NCBI GenBank assembly: GCA_903847285.1 | Contig: CAINDH010000299.1 | Coordinates: forward strand, 1-24,892 | Direction: 5' to 3' | From: an uncultured Verrucomicrobia subdivision 3 bacterium | GTDB lineage: Bacteria > Verrucomicrobiota > Verrucomicrobiae > Limisphaerales > UBA11358 | Length of the DNA stretch: 24,892 nt | Shown: positions 16,801-22,983 of the stretch, in pieces | Layout of the letters: each line of letters starts with the position of its first letter | Numbering within the stretch: position 1 is the stretch's first letter | Translations under genes and position numbers: made by a program | The notes under the pieces: model-generated | The model's database searches: none | The model's input: the letters and a program-made list of their open reading frames with translations, nothing else | Told to the model about the DNA's origin: nothing

Positions 16801-16948
16801 GCGGGCCGTCGTTGGAGAAGTGGACGTATTCCGGGAGGAAGCTACGCCAAAACAGCGCGGCGATGGCGGCGGCGATGATGACGAGCGGCCAGAAAGCGCC
16901 AGCGAGTTTGGATTGGTCAGGATTCGAGACGGACAGTTTGGCTTTCAC
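13844..16948 (-). CDS. YfhO-family large polytopic membrane protein
   Basis: A 1034-residue inner-membrane protein from a GTG start. An N-terminal hydrophobic helix (residues about 19-35) is followed by periplasmic segments and many membrane helices across roughly the first 650 residues. It carries YfhO-type landmarks: SNDGPLGAQS, HWDWATQWSLPKAETLG, PGLFGNRMDTP, YYCGILVLLIAF and HFSDIRNPAKFFLF. A soluble region of about 300 residues follows, then one final C-terminal helix. YfhO proteins are linked to lipid-linked sugar transfer in Gram-positive bacteria; the role in this phylum is unproven. As the first gene of the sugar operon it may act in glycan assembly at the membrane. Residues about 207-350 are encoded by unusually AT-rich DNA and contain extra hydrophobic helices, as described separately. 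Confidence 0.85.
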   Translation of the reverse strand: MKAKLSVSNPDQSKLAGAFWPLVIIAAAIAALFWRSFLPEYVHFSNDGPLGAQSVNFAELPAGFTGMWDDLNLIGMNAGTAGPGVSAAIRAFFGAVGFAKFYQPFALFLLGTGSWFFFRALKFTPVAALLGGLATALNTAFFAGACWGVASAEIAIGFNFCALALVMSNDSATPLRLRLLRLALAGFCIGVNVMEAADVGALCSIFVAGYIFVFEIVKNFIPLTKFERILFLVAVNIVSAFVLVGFFIVGLKSDMKWIELLLGSLALVGASGVMSWSLARPPVPLSKLEQLFSLMLLNGLLCLVFVLGLYHGHGFLSVFVVLVLGVVLNSALLFCPLFINRCGIGIIHLGIVSACAGFLAVQVVTALVGQGFTTSGAVANQESPQAHWDWATQWSLPKAETLGAVVPGLFGNRMDTPNKMLPKSLEKAYQGGVYWGGVGRSPEIDRYFDSGGAGEPPRGGMMRFGYAGYYCGILVLLIAFWGVAQMFRKQNPVYSVEQKKLVAFWTVAMAVTMFLAWGRFAPGSQAPDGLLGYALLYKLPHFSDIRNPAKFFLFFIWAVTVLFAYGMDSLSRRQLVPYAMPGAKLTDGFDRKLIYGLVGIFGVSVIGWMLYSSHKADLVSYLQKVGYGDEVFATDIANFSIGQVTWFIGLLAVAVALLVLVAKGFFSGPRAKLGAVLIGVFIFLDLGRSNLPFIIHWDYKHKYEVGAVNPILDSLRKNPWDHRVVGPEEGHGVGIPFGLQRELRAYDKYFFNGGIYSIEWTQHHYLFYNIQSLDIIQMPRPPADIAAYLAALQPRSQAEAFLRARLWQLTNTRYLLGAVDWVGAMNEILDPAQKRFRIAQRFDLVAKPGGQITGLEDLTAALAPDGDLALIEFTGALPRVKLYSNWQVSTNDAESLKTLADPSFDPAQTVLISTPQKDLPAVSTNDNSGSVEFKSYSTKQIVFTANATAPSVLLLNDKFDPNWRVTVDGQPAEVLRCNFIMRGVQLSPGQHTVQFDFSMPNHPLFITLTAIIIALILAALLVFMTRKPQTSDSK
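15900..16330. other. AT-rich island inside the YfhO-like gene
   Basis: My hand count of 15901-16320 gives about 40% G+C (166/420), with 16261-16320 near 23%. A flanking block at 16381-16440 is 70%. The island keeps the reading frame and encodes residues about 207-350, including roughly four hydrophobic helices (for example FILFLVAVNIVSAFVLV-like and LLCLVFVLGLYHGHG segments). Composition and placement suggest an in-frame segment of different origin. Confidence 0.6.
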
Positions 16949-17048
16949 GCGTTGTAAATAAATGTTCGGAGGCTTGGGCTTCGAGGAGATTCGCCCACGG
17001 GCTGTTCAAAAAAAGAATTCCAATCTCGGTCGGCCTGATTACCGGCGG

Positions 17049-17076
17049 ATTCTAAAGCGGCACACCAGAGTGTCAA
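17049..17076 (-). promoter_or_regulatory. Sigma-70-type promoter for the sugar operon
   Basis: On the minus strand a perfect TTGACA (17071-17076) is followed after 16 bases by TAGAAT (17049-17054, 5/6 to consensus). Transcription would start near 17042, leaving a leader of about 94 bases before the GTG of the YfhO-like gene. It lies in the 150-base gap after the beta-CASP gene, the only large gap upstream of the eleven-gene run. Confidence 0.65.
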
Positions 17077-17098
17077 CGGTTTTGCCGGACATGCCACT

Positions 17099-18493
17099 TC
17101 AAATCTCCACCATTTGACGATATTCCGGCACGATGACTTGGGACTGAGGCTTCATCGCTCGCAAGGTCTCGCCGTGGGCTAGGCATTGGGCTTCTTCGCC
17201 GTGGATACAGAAGATTTTTTTGAAGTTGCCTGATAGCCGCTGGACGTAGGCCCTCAATTCATTCTTGTCCGCGTGGCCGGAATAGGTGTCGAGGGAAACA
17301 ACCTTGGCGCGCACATCGCAGGGGTCGCCGAAAATATTCACGGGCGTCTTGCCGTTCACAATCATTGAGCCGAGCGTGCCTTCGGCGCAGTAGCCGATGA
17401 AGAGAAGGAGATTCTTTTTATCTGCGATGTTGTTCTTCAGATGATGCCGGATGCGCCCGGCTTCGCACATGCCGGAGGCGCTGATGATGATCATGGGTTC
17501 GTGCCGGTCATTGAGCTTCTTGGATTCCTCGGCGTCGGCGATGTAGGTGAGGTTGGCCATCTCGAACGGATGTTCGCCGCCACAGAGCGTGGCGTCGAGG
17601 TCGGGGCGCAGGATGTTGCGGTGACGCGAATAAACGTCACTAGCTTTGGCGCTCAAAGGGCTGTCCACAAAGATAGGAACGCGGGGCAACTTGCCGGCGC
17701 AGATGAGTTCGTGCAGCACATAAACAATCTGCTGCGTTCGCCCGACGGAAAAGGCGGGAATGATGATCTTGCCACGTTGTGCGATAGTTTCGCCTACGAA
17801 CTTGGCTACCGTGGCCTCGGCATCGTCGCGGATGGCGTGCTCGCGATTAGCATAGGTAGATTCAATCTGGAGATAGTCCACGCCTTCGGTCAGGCCGGGG
17901 TCGCGCAAGAGATTATCACCGCCGCGTCCGACATCGCCGCTGAAGAGCCAACGGAATTTGCGACCTTTCTCCTGAACGTCGAGAATCACCTGCGACGAAC
18001 CGAGGACGTGGCCGGCGTCGCGGAAGGTGACGCTCACGCCGTCGACGGGTGAGAAACTTTTTTCGTAATCGTGGCCGATGAATTGTTTCACGGCCTTCTC
18101 CGCATCCGGCACGCGGTAGAGCGGCTCGACGGGCGGTAGATGCTTTTTCGCGCGCCACTTGGAAACGAAGATGGCGTCCTGCTCCTGGATGTGTGCGGAG
18201 TCAATCAACATGAGGCTGCACAAATCACGCGTGGCCTCGGTGGCGTGAATGGGGCCGTCGTAGCCGCGCCGTGCGAGGTTCGGAAGATTGCCGCAGTGGT
18301 CAATGTGCGCGTGACTTAAAACGACAGCGTCAATCGTGCGCGGGTCGAAAGGGAAATTCAAATTGCGCTGTGTGGTCTCCTCGCGGTGGCCTTGGAACAA
18401 GCCACATTCTAGCAGCAGATTTTTACCATTCACTTCGATGAGATACATCGAGCCGGTGGTGGTGCGTGATGCGCCGAGGAAGTGGATTTTCAT
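17099..18493 (-). CDS. Beta-CASP metallo-beta-lactamase-fold RNase-like protein
   Basis: A 464-residue protein. The metallo-beta-lactamase motif SHAHIDHCG gives H61, H63, D65 and H66; H162 (DAGHVLGSS) and D187 (FSGDVG) complete the two-zinc site. The inserted beta-CASP domain shows IESTYANREH, PAFSVGRTQQI and SASGMCEAGRIRHHL. The C-terminal part has YSGHADKNEL and an IHGEE motif typical of the RNA-specificity (RMMBL) region. The family includes CPSF-73 and the bacterial TTHA0252-type ribonucleases, so a cytoplasmic RNA endonuclease/exonuclease is the best guess. It has its own upstream region shared with a divergent small gene and is separated from the sugar operon by that operon's promoter. 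Confidence 0.9.
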   Translation of the reverse strand: MKIHFLGASRTTTGSMYLIEVNGKNLLLECGLFQGHREETTQRNLNFPFDPRTIDAVVLSHAHIDHCGNLPNLARRGYDGPIHATEATRDLCSLMLIDSAHIQEQDAIFVSKWRAKKHLPPVEPLYRVPDAEKAVKQFIGHDYEKSFSPVDGVSVTFRDAGHVLGSSQVILDVQEKGRKFRWLFSGDVGRGGDNLLRDPGLTEGVDYLQIESTYANREHAIRDDAEATVAKFVGETIAQRGKIIIPAFSVGRTQQIVYVLHELICAGKLPRVPIFVDSPLSAKASDVYSRHRNILRPDLDATLCGGEHPFEMANLTYIADAEESKKLNDRHEPMIIISASGMCEAGRIRHHLKNNIADKKNLLLFIGYCAEGTLGSMIVNGKTPVNIFGDPCDVRAKVVSLDTYSGHADKNELRAYVQRLSGNFKKIFCIHGEEAQCLAHGETLRAMKPQSQVIVPEYRQMVEI

Positions 18494-18496
18494 GCG

Positions 18497-18550
18497 GCGA
18501 TTTAACCACGGACAAACGCAGATGGATATGGATTTTTCGGAAAATCAGAT
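18497..18550. repeat. Degenerate intergenic repeat with hairpin
   Basis: It begins GCGATTTAACCACGGACAAA, the same kind of opening as the element at 12811, and again abuts the start codon of the minus-strand gene. It includes a 6-bp hairpin GATTTT-TCGG-AAAATC at 18531-18546. The purine-rich GATGGATATGGA tract between resembles the degenerate repeats seen in dispersed intergenic elements of related phyla. Confidence 0.45.
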
Positions 18551-18577
18551 GGACTTTGGCGGGTGATTGGCTAGAGT
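18550..18577 (+). promoter_or_regulatory. Possible promoter for the small membrane-protein pair
   Basis: TGGACT (18550-18555) and TAGAGT (18572-18577) are 16 bases apart, the same spacing as the sugar-operon promoter. Each element matches the consensus at four of six positions. The ATG at 18591 follows 13 bases later, so the leader would be very short. Confidence 0.3.
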
Positions 18578-18590
18578 CACGCCACCGATT

Positions 18591-18848
18591 ATGAAAAATG
18601 ACACGACCACAACCTTGTTGAATTTCGTGCTGGCCGCGCTGGTCATCCTCAGCGTGGTCTTCGCGTATCTGGCCATTATGAACACCCGCGAATTGCGCAC
18701 GTTGTCCGTCAACGCCGCCAACGCGAACAACAATATCATGCGCGTGAATTCGCTCCTGAATGATGTCATGGCTTACAATTCCACCGCCAAGTCAGCAGAA
18801 TTGAATAAGGCTATCGCGCTGCTCCAACCGAAATCCGTCACCAAATAA
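18591..18848 (+). CDS. Small single-pass membrane protein (paralogue 1)
   Basis: An 85-residue protein from ATG 18591; an in-frame TTG at 18567 is less likely. The N-terminal tail is short and polar, then residues about 9-30 form one membrane helix (LLNFVLAALVILSVVFAYLA). The rest is a polar helical region rich in Asn and Leu (ELRTLSVNAANANNNIMRVN) ending LNKAIALLQPKSVTK. I do not recognise a named family. The C-terminal pattern LLNDVMAYNSTAK...LNKAIALL aligns with FVNEIVAYGEKHPDFKPVLAKY of the next gene, so the two look like tandem paralogues. It is separated from that gene by three bases. Confidence 0.75.
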   Translation: MKNDTTTTLLNFVLAALVILSVVFAYLAIMNTRELRTLSVNAANANNNIMRVNSLLNDVMAYNSTAKSAELNKAIALLQPKSVTK

Positions 18849-18851
18849 TTT

Positions 18852-19193
18852 ATGACTACCGATAGCAATTCTGAAATTTCCGCGCTGAAGAACCAGGTTT
18901 TCATCCAACTTGTCGCGCTCATCGTCATCACCGGCACACTTGTGGCGTTTCTTTACCGGCAGGCCAGTGTGGCTAGCAAAGATTTGGAAGCCATCAAGCC
19001 GCAGGCTTTGCTGGTCATCAACACGCTGAACCAAAACCAAGGTTCCGTGATCAGCTTCGTGAATGAAATCGTGGCCTACGGTGAAAAGCATCCTGACTTC
19101 AAGCCGGTGCTGGCCAAGTATGGTATCGCTCCGGTGGCCGGACACCCCGCGGAAGCGTCCCCGGCTGTGGCGCCAGTTGTTCCGAAGAAATAA
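18852..19193 (+). CDS. Small single-pass membrane protein (paralogue 2)
   Basis: A 113-residue protein with a polar N-terminus, one membrane helix (residues about 16-36, FIQLVALIVITGTLVAFLY), a helical extramembrane region (KDLEAIKPQALLVINTLNQ) and an Ala/Pro/Val-rich tail ending VVPKK. The order of parts matches the preceding gene. No catalytic motif is visible; a structural or accessory membrane role is possible. It converges with the LAB_N gene, five bases apart, so any terminator would have to lie inside one of the coding regions. Confidence 0.75.
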   Translation: MTTDSNSEISALKNQVFIQLVALIVITGTLVAFLYRQASVASKDLEAIKPQALLVINTLNQNQGSVISFVNEIVAYGEKHPDFKPVLAKYGIAPVAGHPAEASPAVAPVVPKK

Positions 19194-19198
19194 ATTTC

Positions 19199-19591
19199 TT
19201 ACCCCACTTTTCCGCCGCAGTTCGGACAATAGTTCGACAGCGGCGGAATTTTTTTGCTGCAGCCCGCGCAGACGGTATGTGCCGCCTTATGCTGCCGATG
19301 AATCATTAAACTGCGAATGTAGGGAATCCAGGCAAACAGGTAGGAGACGATGAAAACGGAATCCTGTTTGTGGATCGAGTAAGCCAGCAGCAATAAAGTT
19401 CCGACGAGGCTCAACCACCAGAAGGCTTGCGGCACCACTACCTGTTTACGCTTTTCCGTAGCATACCATTGCACCAAGAAGCGAGAGAAGAATACCACCG
19501 TGCCCAGCCAGCCGACGACTTTCCAAGCGTGCCATTCAATCCACAAAAAACGCCCGCCGGAAAATCCGTCCTGCCAATTGAAATCGTGCAT
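19199..19591 (-). CDS. LAB_N-domain membrane protein with C-terminal zinc ribbon
   Basis: About 130 residues from ATG 19591; an in-frame TTG at 19615 is an alternative. The first part carries the LAB_N (lipid-A-disaccharide-synthase N-terminal) pattern: WKVVGWLGTVVFFSRFLVQW, then PQAFWWLSLVGTLLLLAYSI and FIVSYLFAWIPYIRSL. That is three membrane helices. The tail CAGCSKKIPPLSNYCPNCGG holds two CxxC pairs, a short zinc ribbon. LAB_N proteins are usually linked to lipid A or other lipid-sugar metabolism. The added zinc ribbon is unusual in my experience and may mark a regulatory or binding role. It follows the MscS gene by 36 bases on the same strand. Confidence 0.8.
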   Translation of the reverse strand: MHDFNWQDGFSGGRFLWIEWHAWKVVGWLGTVVFFSRFLVQWYATEKRKQVVVPQAFWWLSLVGTLLLLAYSIHKQDSVFIVSYLFAWIPYIRSLMIHRQHKAAHTVCAGCSKKIPPLSNYCPNCGGKVG

Positions 19592-19627
19592 GACTAAATT
19601 AAACCGTCGCAGCAACGCGCTGACAAA

Positions 19628-20880
19628 TCATTTTCCAATCTCGGTTTTGACAAACACGGTCTGCGTTGGGAATGCGAATTCGATTTTTTCCGCATCGAAC
19701 CGCTCTTTGATCTTCAGGTTTAGCGTCTGCATCTCGGCAAAGTGCTGTTTCACATCCGTGCCGTTCCAGACGTGGATGATGAAGATGTTTAGCGCCGAGT
19801 CGGCAAACCGGTTGAAGCTGATGACGAGATCGCTAGTTTTGGGATTGGATTGAAAAATCTCCTCCAGCAGTAGCGTGCGCGCTTCACTTTTTCCACCGAC
19901 GTGTCGTAAGTCAAACCGAGGTTCATCTCCATCTTGATGGTCGGGCGCTTGGTGACGTTGGTGATGATGGCGTTTCCCATCAGCTTGTTTGGCAGCGTGA
20001 CAAGAAATCCGTCGAGATTGCGGACGCGCGTGCTGCGCAAGCCGATGGTTTCCACGGTGCCGTCTACGCCTTCCACGCGGATGCGGTCGCCAATGTGAAA
20101 CGGCTTGTCCAAAAGAATCGCCACCGCGCCGAACATATTCGCTACCGTGTCCTGCGCGGCGAGGCCGAGCGCAAGGCCGCCAACGGAAAGACCGGCGAGC
20201 AGCGTCTTGATGGCAATACCCAAATTGTCCGCCGTCAACAGCACTGCCGCCGTGATAATGACAACCTTCGCAGCCTTGCTGAAAATCGGGAACAACTGCG
20301 CGGCGAAAACTTTGTCCTGTTCGGAAACCACGCGCTCCCGCCAGAGACCAAGCAGCAAATCCACCACCTTTAAAATCACATACGTCACCGAACACGCAAC
20401 GATGACTATGAGCGCGCGCGATAGGTAATCCTGTGCGCGTCCGGGCCACTCAAACGTGCCCAACCCGATGTGCAGCAGGATGACGAATGCCACCACCTTC
20501 ACCGGTCCGCGCAGCAAGTCGAGAAAGAGGTCATCATAGATAGTTTCCGTTTTGGCCGCGATTCGCTTCAGCCAGGCGCTGATGATAAAATCGAGCAACT
20601 TGGCTGTGTAAAACGCCAGCACGATATAGATGAGGAACGAAAGGTATTTCCACAACGGCTGACCGAGCGGGGCGTGGACGCACAAAAATTGAATCTGATC
20701 CAGCCCGAACGAAAGCGGATGGCTAGGCAGCCAGTCGGCAAAGGCAAAACTGTTCGGCACCACTACGACCGAGCTAGGCAGGCTATTGGTCGTTTGCGCG
20801 CGACCATGCGACACGACCAGCAGGGACAAAAACAATATTAACCAGCGCGCCCGGCGGAATATTTCATAGAGAAATTTCAT
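19628..20880 (-). CDS. MscS-family mechanosensitive channel, frameshifted
   Basis: With one extra base at the A5 run (T5 at 19888-19892 on the plus strand) the gene reads as 417 continuous residues. It has a signal-like N-terminus (MKFLYEIFRRARW, cleavage near HGRAQ), three to four membrane helices and the MscS pore/beta-domain signature GGLALGLAAQDTVANMFG. It continues with DKPFHIGDRI, EGVDGTVETIGLRSTRVR and LPNK. After TYDTSVEK the zero frame degrades and stops at 19789. The -1 frame continues as SEARTLLLEEIFQSNPK to NIFIIHVWNGTDVKQHF and a stop at 19628. As written, only a protein lacking the C-terminal domain is made, unless frameshifting or a sequencing/assembly error is involved. The start is ATG 20880 because upstream residues do not look coding. 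Confidence 0.85.
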
Positions 20881-20961
20881 GCGGGAGATTTTTGCGAAGT
20901 TACTGCCACACGGCAAGCGCTCAACCAAAAGAATTTTTTAAACACGAAACGAAACCGCCGC

Positions 20962-21525
20962 TTACTCGTTCAGACCCCAGTGATCCACGTTACGCTTGGG
21001 CTCAGTTTCCGGACGCCCCATGGTCAGGTCCCAGTTCTCTGGGTTTTGCGGCTGCCAGGCGGTCTGTTCATTTTCCGGCGGCAACAGCGGTAGAAAATCC
21101 ATCACTAACCCAACAGCCAATTCATCCATGCGCCGCACTAGCCGGTCAACATCCACCTGTCGCGCGGGCTTGTTCAAAACTAACGCCAGCACGCCCACCG
21201 GACGAACACGCGCCTGATGCAACGCATCCAGCCAACTTTTCATGGCTGCCGGCAAAACCGCAGCCTGCGTGGAGACAACAATCATGTCGGCAAGCGCGGC
21301 ATATTTCGTGGCCGCGTGCGCACATTCCGGGTCGGCGAGTTCGGCAAAATTCCAACAGCGAAAATCGAAGTCCAAATGCTGCCCCATCTGATCCATGATG
21401 CGACGGCAAACCTGCACCGCGCGATTGTAAGCCGTAAAATCCTCGCTCAAAATCAAAACCTGACAACCATGCGGAACGTCGCCCAGACTGGCGGCGGCTT
21501 TTCCAAACATGGCGGTGTCACTCAT
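20962..21525 (-). CDS. Conserved-looking hypothetical protein, 187 residues
   Basis: I do not recognise the family. Residues about 20-110 alternate hydrophobic strands and helices (VLILSEDFTAYNRAV, FDFRCWNFAEL, ADMIVVSTQ, VGVLALVLN), suggesting a Rossmann-like or receiver-like alpha/beta domain. No phosphate-binding loop or phospho-acceptor pattern is convincing. The C-terminal 50 residues are Pro/Glu/Asn-rich and probably disordered (LLPPENEQTAWQPQNPENW). It has no signal peptide or membrane helix. It lies 129 bases downstream of thiS and 81 bases upstream of the MscS start, all on one strand. Confidence 0.7.
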   Translation of the reverse strand: MSDTAMFGKAAASLGDVPHGCQVLILSEDFTAYNRAVQVCRRIMDQMGQHLDFDFRCWNFAELADPECAHAATKYAALADMIVVSTQAAVLPAAMKSWLDALHQARVRPVGVLALVLNKPARQVDVDRLVRRMDELAVGLVMDFLPLLPPENEQTAWQPQNPENWDLTMGRPETEPKRNVDHWGLNE

Positions 21526-21654
21526 AGAATTTTATTCTTTTTGGTTGCGGGTGCTGGCTATTAACTGGCGATTCTCTTTCCGAAAGTCAAAGCAAACTTG
21601 TTCACACCAGCGCCAGCACCACCATAGTTTCTCCACCTGGAAAAAGCAAATTTC

Positions 21655-21858
21655 TCATCCTCCCGCCACGATTTTCACGATCTCCAGCCGGTCGCCGGCG
21701 CACACCGTGCGCCCGGAAAACTCCGACGGCGCGACCGCCTCACCGTTGTGCTCCACCACGACGCTGCGCGGCAATAGTTTTTGTGCGACAAGAAACGCCT
21801 CAATCGTGCACGGCAGTTCTGCGTAGATTTTTTCGCCATTGGCTATCACTGCATTCAT
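21655..21858 (-). CDS. thiS: ThiS-like sulphur carrier protein
   Basis: A 67-residue ubiquitin-like protein ending VKIVAGG, the C-terminal Gly-Gly that is adenylated and thiocarboxylated in ThiS. Other family features are the N-terminal NGE strand, the middle VVVEHNGE segment and the GDRLEIVK turn. ThiS donates sulphur for the thiazole ring of thiamine. No thiG, thiF or thiH is in the window. Its ATG overlaps the stop of the DA1-like gene by four bases, so it is translationally coupled to a secreted protease gene. This is an unexpected partner. Confidence 0.88.
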   Translation of the reverse strand: MNAVIANGEKIYAELPCTIEAFLVAQKLLPRSVVVEHNGEAVAPSEFSGRTVCAGDRLEIVKIVAGG

Positions 21859-22949
21859 CGAATCAAAGTCTCCTCGCCGCGATTCAGGGTTAGCGGCGAA
21901 CTGTTCACTTCCACCAACACCGCATCATCATGAACTACTTTGCAGCGAACAGCTACCGCCTTATCACGCAGCTTGATGGTTTTCTGCGTGCCCGCTTCCA
22001 GCGCCACGCCATTGATCACCGCCTGCCGCACCTTGCCCAGCACCATGACGCCGCTGAATTTCAACCCGGCGGGCAGCGCGGCGGGCGCACGGGAAACTTG
22101 AACAGGAGTTTCCGCTGACGCAAGGGATGCCAAGCTCGCATTCTCATCGAACGTTTTCGCCTGCCCATTCTTCACCCAATTCAAAACGTAATCCGTCCCG
22201 CCCTCGCGCTCAACGGCGACCAGTGTTTTAATTTTCCCGTTCGTATAGGAATTTTTTAAGATGCGCTGCTGCATCTCTGGCAATTTTTTCTGCTGCATCA
22301 GCTTGTAAGCCGTCAGTTCGCAGATCGCCTCCACCGTATCGCCGTCAATGGCGTGGCTGGCGGGACGATTTTCAAAAATCCACAGGTGCGTGTATTCATG
22401 CGCAGCCACGGCGGTCATCTCCTCGCGCGTCCGACCGCTTAACAGAATGACTTCATGCGTCCACTTGCCGCCATCCGCCGGACGCGAGTGGGCAAAACCA
22501 AATTTGTGCAAACTATTCGTCGCGCCTTTCTCTGACCAATAATCCACGTCAAACAGTGTCACGGTCACCTTCGTGTTTCTCAGGGCGAACGCTGCGCCAT
22601 ACAAATCTACAACCTCGTCACGCACCTTTTCAAAAAGTTCGCCAGCTTGTTCCGCTGTTACGATGGCGTTCGGCTTGTCGAACTTGCAAATGAATCGGCC
22701 ATCGCCGGTCTTTGTGTGACCGTCACCATCCTTGACCGGCAGCCAGCAAATGGTGCAACGGTCATTGATTTTGTCGCACTCATCGCAAATCACGCCGCGT
22801 GAATGCGTCCAGATTTGACCGATCAAGGGCCCCTTCCCGCAAACGAGACAGTGATAGTTTTCCTTCCGAGGATCGTAAGTATTCGTCTCCCCGGCGTCGG
22901 CTAGGCCAACGGTGGCGAACAGAAATATAATGAGCGCAAGTTGACGCAT
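21855..22949 (-). CDS. Secreted DA1-like zinc metallopeptidase with LIM-like domain
   Basis: A 364-residue protein with a Sec signal peptide (MRQLALIIFLFATVGLADA, residues 1-19). A LIM-like zinc module follows: C34, C37, C55, C58 for one site and C65, C68, C88, D91 for a second. The peptidase domain has HEYTH at 184-188 (HExxH) and E207 in VEAICEL, the likely third zinc ligand. This LIM-plus-HExxH order matches the plant DA1 peptidase and bacterial relatives. The C-terminal 75 residues (GVMVLGKVRQAVINGV, VLVEVNSSPLTLNRGE) form a small beta domain resembling PilP/GspC-type modules. It should act in the periplasm or outside. Substrate unknown. Confidence 0.8.
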   Translation of the reverse strand: MRQLALIIFLFATVGLADAGETNTYDPRKENYHCLVCGKGPLIGQIWTHSRGVICDECDKINDRCTICWLPVKDGDGHTKTGDGRFICKFDKPNAIVTAEQAGELFEKVRDEVVDLYGAAFALRNTKVTVTLFDVDYWSEKGATNSLHKFGFAHSRPADGGKWTHEVILLSGRTREEMTAVAAHEYTHLWIFENRPASHAIDGDTVEAICELTAYKLMQQKKLPEMQQRILKNSYTNGKIKTLVAVEREGGTDYVLNWVKNGQAKTFDENASLASLASAETPVQVSRAPAALPAGLKFSGVMVLGKVRQAVINGVALEAGTQKTIKLRDKAVAVRCKVVHDDAVLVEVNSSPLTLNRGEETLIR

Positions 22950-22983
22950 GGATTATTTAACGAGGCGGCTCAACGCTTTCGAT

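Noticed and set aside
19628..20449. Separate open frame of about 273 codons overlapping MscS
   Set aside because: Only its last part (from about 19890 to 19628) is MscS-like; the rest is an out-of-frame reading of MscS. It is explained by one frameshift.
20881..20928. N-terminal extension of MscS from base 20928
   Set aside because: The 16 extra residues precede a good signal-like N-terminus starting at ATG 20880 and do not look coding.
21526..21654. Inverted repeat GGTGCTGGC (21550-21558) and GCCAGCACC (21612-21620) downstream of thiS
   Set aside because: A 9-bp repeat with a 53-base spacer and no T-tract is too weak to call a terminator or operator. No other gene or RNA was seen in this gap.
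21859..22983. TPP riboswitch for thiS
   Set aside because: The thiS start lies inside the end of the upstream coding region, and no THI-box-like sequence was seen before the DA1-like gene.
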